Shown: one piece after another, positions 58,098 to 64,000 of the stretch
Position numbering within the stretch: position 1 is the stretch's first letter
How the letters are laid out: the number at the start of each line of letters is the position of its first letter
Assembly: GCF_946478785.1 (NCBI RefSeq)
Contig: NZ_CAMLDD010000021.1
Location: 35,620 to 99,619, forward strand
Length of the DNA: 64,000 bases
Source: an uncultured Flavobacterium sp.
GTDB lineage: Bacteria > Bacteroidota > Bacteroidia > Flavobacteriales > Flavobacteriaceae
Direction of reading: 5' to 3'
The notes under the pieces: generated by a model
What the model was told of the DNA's origin: nothing
What the model saw: only the letters and a program-made list of their open reading frames with translations
The model's database searches: none
Position numbers and translations under genes: made by a program

Positions 58098-59339
58098 ATG
58101 AATACATACACAATAATGGAAAAATTAAGAATAGCTGTCAGGAAATTTGACCCTTTTGAAAGTACGCTGCAAAAGCTATGGGATTTGTTTTGCCTAAAAA
58201 ACAATATCACAGTTGAAGCCGAAATGATTCCATTGGAATTACACGATTTGTACGAAGAAACCATTACAAAAAAAGGATTAATAAATGGAAACTGGGACAT
58301 CGCACACATCAATACCGATTGGATTTTTGATGCTGCGAATGAAAAAGCGGTTCTAAATTTAAATTCATTAATTTCTGAAAATCCACCACAAAATTATCCT
58401 GAAGGCTGGCACAAATCTTTATTGCATTTACAGCAAATCAACGACGCAACTTACGGATTGCCTTTTCACGATGGTCCAGAATGTTTGATTTATAGAAAGG
58501 ATTTATTTGAAGATTCAACCGAAAAAGAAAACTTCAAAAAGCAATTTGGCTACGAATTGCATCCTCCAAAAATCTGGGAACAATTCACCCAGATAGCCGA
58601 ATTTTTCAACAGACCCGAAGAAAATCTTTACGGTTGTGTTTTTGCGAATTACCCAGACGGACATAATATGGTTTTTGATTTCTGTCTGCAATTATGGACA
58701 CGTGGCGGTTCTTTATTGAATGCTCAAAATCAAATCGACATCAATCATTCAGCAGCAATTGAAGCTTTGGATTTTTACAGAACGATCGTGAACAATAAAA
58801 ATGCGGTTCATCCAAAGTCAAAAGAATTTGGTTCCGTTGAAGCTGGAATGGCTTTCGCCGAAGGTCAGGCTGCAATGGCAATTAACTGGTTTGGATTTGC
58901 CTCGATGTGCGAAGTTATCGAAGAATCAAAAGTGAAAGGCAAAGTTGATATTACCGAACTTCCATCAGATGAAAATCATAAAACTGCTTCGCTGAATGTT
59001 TATTGGTTATACACCATTGGTACAGGAAGCAAGCATCAAAAACTGGCTTACGATTTTTTACGATTTGCCACTACTCCCGAAAGCGATAAATTATTGACAA
59101 ACGAAGGTGGAATTGGCTGTCGAAAATCAACATGGAACGATCCTGAAATCAATAAAATTATTCCGTTTTATCACAAACTGGAAACGCTTCATGAAAATGC
59201 TTTAACCTTACCTCAAACCCCAGTCTGGCCAAAAGTAGCGGAGCTGATTGATAAAATGATTTTAAAAGCAATAGAAAGCGGCATTCCATCCGAAAAATTA
59301 TTAGAAGAAACACAGAATGCTATTCTGCAAATTATATAG
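58098..59339 (+). CDS. Solute-binding-protein-like protein without signal peptide (second)
   Basis: 413 residues from 58098 (MNTYTI), or 407 from the in-frame ATG at 58116 (MEKLRIAV), which I slightly prefer because 58098 abuts a repeat. No export signal is visible. Family-1 binding-protein features: NGNWDIAHINTDWIFDAANE, DATYGLPFHDGPECLIYRKD, PPKIWEQFTQIAEFFNRPE, DFCLQLWTRGGSLLNAQ, AGMAFAEGQAAMAINWFG and LAYDFLRFATTPESDKLLTN. It is distantly related to the protein at 54576 rather than a recent duplicate. Its stop is 2 bases before the oxidoreductase start. Two cytoplasmic-looking binding proteins without a transporter is highly unusual. Confidence 0.75.
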   Translation: MNTYTIMEKLRIAVRKFDPFESTLQKLWDLFCLKNNITVEAEMIPLELHDLYEETITKKGLINGNWDIAHINTDWIFDAANEKAVLNLNSLISENPPQNYPEGWHKSLLHLQQINDATYGLPFHDGPECLIYRKDLFEDSTEKENFKKQFGYELHPPKIWEQFTQIAEFFNRPEENLYGCVFANYPDGHNMVFDFCLQLWTRGGSLLNAQNQIDINHSAAIEALDFYRTIVNNKNAVHPKSKEFGSVEAGMAFAEGQAAMAINWFGFASMCEVIEESKVKGKVDITELPSDENHKTASLNVYWLYTIGTGSKHQKLAYDFLRFATTPESDKLLTNEGGIGCRKSTWNDPEINKIIPFYHKLETLHENALTLPQTPVWPKVAELIDKMILKAIESGIPSEKLLEETQNAILQII

Positions 59340-59341
59340 TT

Positions 59342-60406
59342 ATGAATATTACATACAAACCTTTATTGCCCGAAACAAAACAACCGATTATCATAATTGG
59401 TGCTAGCGGTATTGTAAAAGATGCCCATTTGCCTGCTTATGAAATGGCGGGTTTAACTGTTTTTGGTATCACAAACAGAACGATTTCAAAAGCGCACGAT
59501 CTGGCAAAACAATTTAAAATAGCACATGTTTTTGAAAATGTTGCCGAAGCTGTGCAACATGCACCATCAAATGCGGTTTATGATATTACTGTCCTGCCTG
59601 ATCAATACATCGAAATTTTGGAACAATTGCCTGATGGAGCCGCTGTGCTGATTCAAAAACCGATGGGAAATGATTTGGCACAAGCCAAAGAAATTGTTGC
59701 CGTTTGCGAAAGAAAAAAATTAGTCGCTGCCATTAATTTTCAATTGCGTTTTGCTTCTTTTGTAAGTGCAGCAAGGCATCTTATTACCGAAGGAATTATT
59801 GGTGATTTGTATGACTTGGAATTTAAAGTAACTGTAAATACCCCTTGGGAATTATTTCCGTTAATTAAGGAACATCCAAGATTGGAAATTCTTTTTCACA
59901 GTGTGCATTACATTGACTGCATTCATTCATTTTTGGGAAATCCAAAAGGGGTTTATGCGAAAACAACCAATCATCCTTTGAAGAAATTATCCTCCTGCCG
60001 TTCTTCAATTATTTTGGATTATGGAGATTCGATGCGAGTGGTTATCAATACGAATCACGATCATCATTTTGGACCAAAACACGAAGAAAGTTACATCAAA
60101 TGGGAAGGAACAAAAGGAGCTATTAAAGCCAAAATGGGCTTACTTATGAATTATCCTGATGGAATGCCAGATGAATTTGAAGTGGCAATTGAAAAAGATG
60201 GAAAGTATGAGTGGGAAAAAACCAATCTGGAAGGTTCCTGGTTTCCGGAGGCTTTCATTGGAACGATGTCCAATTTAATGCGTTTTAAAGAAGGCTCAGA
60301 CGATAAATTATTAGCAAGTGCTCAGGATGTTCTTGACACAATGAAAGTGGTAGAAGCTTGTTACATAAGCAATGAAAAAGGAGGAGTTTCATTAAACGAA
60401 TTATAA
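59342..60406 (+). CDS. Gfo/Idh/MocA family oxidoreductase (second)
   Basis: 354 residues, cytoplasmic. Rossmann start PIIIIGASGIVKDAHLPAYE with GITNRTISKAHDLAKQF, then VLIQKPMGNDLAQA where the usual EKP is QKP, AAINFQLRFASFVSAARHLI and ILFHSVHYIDCIHSFLG with the conserved His pair of the substrate domain. It is probably an NAD(P)-dependent dehydrogenase of a sugar or sugar acid. Within this operon it could prepare an acid that the CoA-transferases activate. It differs clearly from the oxidoreductase at 41537. Confidence 0.85.
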   Translation: MNITYKPLLPETKQPIIIIGASGIVKDAHLPAYEMAGLTVFGITNRTISKAHDLAKQFKIAHVFENVAEAVQHAPSNAVYDITVLPDQYIEILEQLPDGAAVLIQKPMGNDLAQAKEIVAVCERKKLVAAINFQLRFASFVSAARHLITEGIIGDLYDLEFKVTVNTPWELFPLIKEHPRLEILFHSVHYIDCIHSFLGNPKGVYAKTTNHPLKKLSSCRSSIILDYGDSMRVVINTNHDHHFGPKHEESYIKWEGTKGAIKAKMGLLMNYPDGMPDEFEVAIEKDGKYEWEKTNLEGSWFPEAFIGTMSNLMRFKEGSDDKLLASAQDVLDTMKVVEACYISNEKGGVSLNEL

Positions 60407-60412
60407 TTTTTT

Positions 60413-60554
60413 CCATATAAAGTTATATAATTCATTTAGCTCAGTTTGAGTAAAAAAATAAATCATATAAAAAGTAAAATAATAAACCATAAAATTTAAT
60501 AAGTTCTTTTTGCTTCACGCAAAATAATTAAATGAACTTATATAACTTATATGG
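60413..60554. repeat. Long inverted repeat, ATATAACTTATATGG family
   Basis: CATATAAAGTTATATAATTC (from 60414) and GAACTTATATAACTTATATG (to 60553) form imperfect arms some 90 bases apart, around an AT-rich centre with GCTTCACGCAAA. It relates to 16670-16745 and splits the operon between the oxidoreductase and MaoC genes. Confidence 0.75.
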
Positions 60555-60570
60555 TGAAAACAAAAAAACT

Positions 60571-61011
60571 ATGTATTTCAAATCCACATTTTTCGAAGAT
60601 TATCAACTTAACGATAAAAGAGTTACATTAGGCAGAACAATTACCGAAACTGATTTTGTTGTTCACGCTGGACATACCGGTGATTTTTTTCCGCATCACA
60701 TGGATGAAGAATGGTGCAAGACACAACCTTTCGGACAGAGAATTGCGCACGGCACAATGGTTTTTAGTATTGGTATCGGTTTGACTGCATCGGAAATAAA
60801 TCCGGAAGCTTTCTCGAAAGGTTATGACCGAATGCGATTTGTAAAACCGGTTCACATTGGTGATACGATCCATTCTGAAATTACAATCTCTGAAAAAGGA
60901 GAAGCCAAAAAACCGGACATGGGAACAGTGACTGAACACGTAGAAATCATTAACCAAAGAGGAGAAGTCGTATTGGTTTGCGATCATCTATTATTAGTAA
61001 AAAAGAAATAA
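60571..61011 (+). CDS. MaoC-like hydratase/dehydratase
   Basis: 146 residues from ATG 60571 ([20 protein letters not shown]). An in-frame ATG at 60532 lies in the repeat and is rejected. Hot-dog fold with the hydratase-2 motif [14 protein letters not shown]: Asp38 and His43 are the catalytic pair of R-specific enoyl-CoA hydratases, followed by [17 protein letters not shown] and [16 protein letters not shown]. MaoC enzymes add or remove water on CoA thioesters. Together with the two CoA-transferases it makes a plausible acid-activation and dehydration module. It precedes the transporter by 18 bases. Confidence 0.88.
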   Translation: MYFKSTFFEDYQLNDKRVTLGRTITETDFVVHAGHTGDFFPHHMDEEWCKTQPFGQRIAHGTMVFSIGIGLTASEINPEAFSKGYDRMRFVKPVHIGDTIHSEITISEKGEAKKPDMGTVTEHVEIINQRGEVVLVCDHLLLVKKK

Positions 61012-61029
61012 TTTAAAATAAATCTAACT

Positions 61030-62334
61030 ATGCAAGTAACTAACCAAACCGGAGATCAACACGAAGTACCAACAGAAGGAGGAAAAGGGAATAAATATCT
61101 TTTGCCTTTTATTTTAATTACTAGCTTATTCTTCCTTTGGGGAATGGCGCACAATCTGGATTCTATATTAATTCCACACTTAAAAAAAGCGTGTGAATTA
61201 AATAATAGTCAATCTACTTTAATTGATACAGCCGTATTTTTCGCTTATTTTATTATGGCAATTCCAGCCGGGATGCTCATTAAACGATTTGGTTACAAAA
61301 ATAGTATCATTATCGGTTTATTGGTTTTCGCAGCAGGGGCCTTTTTATTTGTACCAGCAGCAAATTCAAGAGCATATGAACTATTTTTATTTGCGTTATT
61401 TGTAATTGGTTGTGGATTAACTATTTTGGAAACTAGTGCCAACCCTTATGCCGCTATTCTAGGATCTCCTGAATCATCTTCTAAAAGATTGAATTTGGCA
61501 GCCTCTTTTAATGGATTGGCAGCGATGGTCGCGCCAATTGTTGGTTCATTGTTTATACTTTCGGGAACAAATCACACTCCGGAACAAATGTCAGCAATGC
61601 CGGAAGCAACAAAAGCAGCCTATTTATTAGAAGAAGCTTCAGCAGTAAAACTGCCTTACATCATTTTAGGAACTGTATTGGTTTTAGTAGCCATCTTATT
61701 TTATTTTATGCATTTACCATCGATGAAACCAAAGCAAACAGAAGTAGAAGTTAAACCAGGTTTTTTCTCTGTTTTAAAATTTTCTCATTTAAGCTGGGCA
61801 GTTGTAGCACAATTTTTTTATGTAGGTGCTCAGGTTTGTATCACCAGTTTCTTTATCCGAATTGCACAACAAGGTGCCGGATTAGATGAAAAAACAGCTG
61901 GATATTACCTTGGAATTTATGGTTTCCTGTTTATGGCGGGACGTTTTATTGGTACCTTCTTTTTAAAATTCGTGAAAGATTATGTTTTACTGTCAATATA
62001 TTGTATAGCCTGTATTATACTTTGCTTAGTAGCAATTTACGGAACTGGAATTGCTGTAATTTATGCTCTTGGCGGAATAGGATTTTTTATGTCAATTATG
62101 TTTCCTACTATTTTCTCTTTAGGTTTAGTTGGCTTAAAATCCAATACCGAAACAGGTTCATCCTGGCTGGTAATGTCAATTGTTGGTGGAGCAATACTTC
62201 CTTATGGAATGGGAACTTTAATCGATATGAAGCATGATGACATTCAGGCTGGTTATATTATACCGTTGGTGTGTTTTGTGATTATTCTTTATTTCGGTCT
62301 GTTTGGACATAAAGTAAAAAACATCATTTCATAG
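61030..62334 (+). CDS. FucP-like major facilitator (L-fucose:H+ symporter family)
   Basis: 434 residues with 12 predicted membrane segments. FucP-family features: LLPFILITSLFFLWGMAHNL, DSILIPHLKKACELN, FFAYFIMAIPAGMLIKRFGY, CGLTILETSANPYAAILG, NLAASFNGLAAMVAPIVGSL, FFYVGAQVCITSFFIR, IGFFMSIMFPTIFSLGLVGL. The NLD and ETSANPY motifs are those of E. coli FucP and its Bacteroidota relatives for L-fucose, galactose or glucose. With the oxidative fucose-type genes next door, a deoxysugar such as L-fucose or a methylated form is the likely cargo. The substrate of the CoA module may also enter here. Confidence 0.9.
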   Translation: MQVTNQTGDQHEVPTEGGKGNKYLLPFILITSLFFLWGMAHNLDSILIPHLKKACELNNSQSTLIDTAVFFAYFIMAIPAGMLIKRFGYKNSIIIGLLVFAAGAFLFVPAANSRAYELFLFALFVIGCGLTILETSANPYAAILGSPESSSKRLNLAASFNGLAAMVAPIVGSLFILSGTNHTPEQMSAMPEATKAAYLLEEASAVKLPYIILGTVLVLVAILFYFMHLPSMKPKQTEVEVKPGFFSVLKFSHLSWAVVAQFFYVGAQVCITSFFIRIAQQGAGLDEKTAGYYLGIYGFLFMAGRFIGTFFLKFVKDYVLLSIYCIACIILCLVAIYGTGIAVIYALGGIGFFMSIMFPTIFSLGLVGLKSNTETGSSWLVMSIVGGAILPYGMGTLIDMKHDDIQAGYIIPLVCFVIILYFGLFGHKVKNIIS

Positions 62335-62359
62335 TTAAACTTCAATTATTTTTATAAAT

Positions 62360-62390
62360 TTCCAAGGTGTAATAATTTTATTCCTTGGAA
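62360..62390 (+). terminator. Hairpin with T-rich tail after the transporter
   Basis: TTCCAAGG (62360-62367) and CCTTGGAA (62383-62390) form a perfect 8-base stem extended by A/T pairs, followed by TTTTCTTTT. It may partly terminate the transcript before the CE8 gene. The stem is moderately weak. Confidence 0.55.
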
Positions 62391-62422
62391 TTTTCTTTTA
62401 AACTCAGCCCCTTAAATCTAAC

Positions 62423-63529
62423 ATGAAAAAATCTTTACTAACTTTTTATTTCTTACTATTTATTTTCAGTTCTCCACTGTTTGCTCAAAAAAATAAAAAT
62501 TCTTACGATATTGTCGTAGCAGCTGATGGAAGCGGTAACTACACAAAGGTTCAGGATGCCTTTAATGCTGTTCCGGATAATAGCTTAAAACGTACTGTTA
62601 TTTTTGTGAAACCGGGTGTTTATAAGGAAAAATTAAAATTAACTGCTGCCAAAAAAAATGTGTCATTAATTGGTGAATCTTATAAGAATACGATTCTTAC
62701 TTATGATGATTATGCTGAAATTGCTGGTGGTACCAGTAAATCATTCAGTACTTTAATTGAAGCCAATGATTTTTTTGCAGAAAACATCACTTTTGAAAAC
62801 ACTATCAGTAGTGAATTACCTCAATATAAAAAAGGCGGTCAGGCTGTAGCTTTGATGGTAAATGGTGACAGAGTCATTTTTCATAATTGTAAAATGAGCG
62901 GTTTTCAGGATACTTTTTACCTTAAAGCAAATAAAAGAACCTATATAAAAGATTGCATTATTGACGGGACTACAGACTTTATTTTTGGAGCAGGAATTGC
63001 CTTTTTTGAAAATTGTTTTATTCAGTGCAGAAAAGACTCCTATATTACAGCAGCCAATCACGAAGTTGGAAAAAGCAAATATGGTTTTATATTTAAGGAT
63101 TGCGTCATAATGAAATATCCTAATACAGCCGTTTCGAAAGTATCTTTGGGCAGACCATGGGGAGCAGGAGCAAATACAGTTTTTATCAATTCTTATGAAG
63201 AATCACACATAATTCCTGACGGTTGGTCCATATGGTCAAAAGATCCCGAAAACAAAGCATATGAAAATTGGAAAAGTGCCTATTATGCAGAATACAATTG
63301 TTACGGTCCAGGATCAAAGTCGGATAACCGCATATCATGGTCACATCAACTAAACAAAACGGAAGCCGCTGATTATAGCAAAGAAAAAATATTCGCTGCC
63401 AACACCACAACCGCAAACAATCTTGAGGGAGATTGGAATCCGATAATTGAAAAAGATAAATGCAATTCGATTTTACCTTCAAAAAAAGCTAAAAATGCTG
63501 ATTCAAATTTTGAAAAAGGATTTAAATAA
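62423..63529 (+). CDS. Pectin methylesterase, CE8 (second copy)
   Basis: 368 residues; signal peptide ending near residue 22 (SSPLFAQ). CE8 motifs: DIVVAADGSGNYTKVQDAF, GFQDTFYL (Asp163), GTTDFIFGAGIAFFENC (Asp185) and LGRPWGAGANTVF (Arg244). Catalytic residues are complete. Its C-terminal part is longer than in the first CE8 and ends in a lysine-rich tail. It is distant in sequence from the copy at 15654, suggesting a different ester pattern. It may be transcribed from the CoA operon through a weak hairpin, and a strong terminator follows. Confidence 0.93.
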   Translation: MKKSLLTFYFLLFIFSSPLFAQKNKNSYDIVVAADGSGNYTKVQDAFNAVPDNSLKRTVIFVKPGVYKEKLKLTAAKKNVSLIGESYKNTILTYDDYAEIAGGTSKSFSTLIEANDFFAENITFENTISSELPQYKKGGQAVALMVNGDRVIFHNCKMSGFQDTFYLKANKRTYIKDCIIDGTTDFIFGAGIAFFENCFIQCRKDSYITAANHEVGKSKYGFIFKDCVIMKYPNTAVSKVSLGRPWGAGANTVFINSYEESHIIPDGWSIWSKDPENKAYENWKSAYYAEYNCYGPGSKSDNRISWSHQLNKTEAADYSKEKIFAANTTTANNLEGDWNPIIEKDKCNSILPSKKAKNADSNFEKGFK

Positions 63530-63553
63530 CAAATACAATCATTTTATAAAACT

Positions 63554-63586
63554 AATCCTCACTTTAAAAAGTGGGGATTTTTGTTT
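63554..63586 (+). terminator. Intrinsic terminator after the second CE8
   Basis: AATCCTCACTTT and AAAGTGGGGATT pair over 12 positions with one G-U, around a 2-base loop, and are followed by TTTTGTTTT. It is well placed 25 bases after the CE8 stop. Confidence 0.9.
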
Positions 63587-64000
63587 TAAACCAATTACTC
63601 ATTGTAATTAGCTTTTGGAAACTTATTGTTATTGCCAAGCTTTGTTCTCAACATAATTCTATTTGGTCAGAAGCTTTAATCTAACGCAGTAAAAGAATGT
63701 CGAATTTCTTACGAGGCTAATTTAATTACTTCACAGATTAAGTTTCAGAATAGAATAATTGTGGGCGTTTCCCTTTGGGCCGGGCTGTACGCTGTATCTT
63801 TTGCGATTGAAGTTTAGGCTTAGAAAGAACTTTAGGGAATCGCAAAAGGATGCCGCTCCCATCCCTAACGCATACTAAGTAAATTAGATCATTAGGTTTC
63901 ATATAAGTAACAAAATATTAATTTCAGAATATAAAAAAAACATAATCGTGTAACCCAGGAGTTTGCGTCTTTTTTAAAAGAAATCAATAGATTCCAGTCC
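63587..64000. other. Gene-free right edge with a repeat-like element
   Basis: I find no credible gene here. The segment at about 63763-63872, from GGGCGTTTCCCTTTGGGCCG to CCATCCCTAACGC, resembles a GC-richer dispersed element familiar from Flavobacterium gaps. It contains the inverted pair CTTTTGCGATT (63798-63808) and AATCGCAAAAG (63838-63848), 11 bases each. Whether it marks a nearby mobile element cannot be told from this window. Confidence 0.55.

Noticed and set aside
54576..59339. Reading the two binding-like proteins as parts of an ABC sugar importer
   Set aside because: No signal peptide, no lipobox, and no permease or ATPase gene in the window; Bacteroidota sugar uptake here is covered by SusCD, SSS and FucP-like transporters.
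60532..60570. N-terminal extension of the MaoC protein
   Set aside because: It is also repeat-derived; the family start fits MYFKSTFF at 60571.
63763..63872. End of an insertion sequence or an integration site at the right edge
   Set aside because: No transposase or integrase fragment and no target duplication is visible; a dispersed repeat is the simpler explanation.

Overview
The window looks like a chromosomal stretch of a Flavobacterium-type member of the Bacteroidota. It is AT-rich, has one SusC/SusD pair, has TAnnTTTG-type -7 promoter boxes, encodes secreted enzymes with Bacteroidota-style signal peptides ending in AQ or a lipobox, and its gaps are filled with short palindromic repeats of the kind scattered through Flavobacterium genomes. 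No phage, transposase, rRNA, tRNA or CRISPR array was seen. All genes look intact except the first, which runs off the left edge.

Almost the whole window is a pectin utilisation locus. The enzyme families (GH28, GH78, GH105, GH106, GH127, GH2, GH140, GH141-like, PL1 x3, PL10, CE8 x2, CE12) point to rhamnogalacturonan. The GH140 + GH141-like + GH106 + GH127 combination suggests rhamnogalacturonan-II side chains in addition to RG-I and homogalacturonan.

Layout: (1) 1-14266, minus: SusC, SusD, PL1, DUF3826 protein, PL1, beta-helix/barrel fusion, GH140 (partial). (2) 14866-37806, minus: GH78, two beta-propeller proteins, GH2, GH106, SGNH esterase, DUF5703-like protein, multidomain PL1, GH127, CE8, CE12. 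(3) 38406-39776, plus: a pyruvoyl-type decarboxylase that looks unrelated to pectin. (4) 39948-45197, minus: GH141-like enzyme fused to a rhamnose-mutarotase domain, Gfo/Idh/MocA oxidoreductase, sodium:solute symporter. (5) 45597-48568, plus: GH28 and PL10. (6) 48631-54267, minus: GH105 followed by an oxidative, non-phosphorylated deoxysugar pathway resembling L-fucose degradation (two SDRs, a zinc MDR, a lactonase, an FAH-type hydrolase). (7) 54576-63529, plus: an unusual operon of two solute-binding-protein-like proteins without signal peptides, two tandem CaiB/BaiF CoA-transferases, an oxidoreductase, a MaoC dehydratase, a FucP-like transporter and a second CE8.

Proposed flow: esterases and PL1/PL10/GH28 cut and de-esterify the backbone outside the cell, SusCD imports oligosaccharides, periplasmic glycosidases release rhamnose, galactose, arabinose, apiose, fucose and unsaturated uronates, the symporters import them, and the cytoplasmic dehydrogenases oxidise a deoxysugar towards pyruvate plus lactate. 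The role of the CoA-transferase/binding-protein operon is unknown and is the best candidate here for an undescribed system.

A shared promoter architecture ties the locus together. Four promoters (SusC, GH78, GH141-like and the CoA-transferase operon) carry CAGGA-type elements whose proximal copy is exactly 22 bases upstream of a -7-like box; in three of them the element is repeated every 10 bases. No transcription factor gene lies in the window, so the regulator must be encoded elsewhere.
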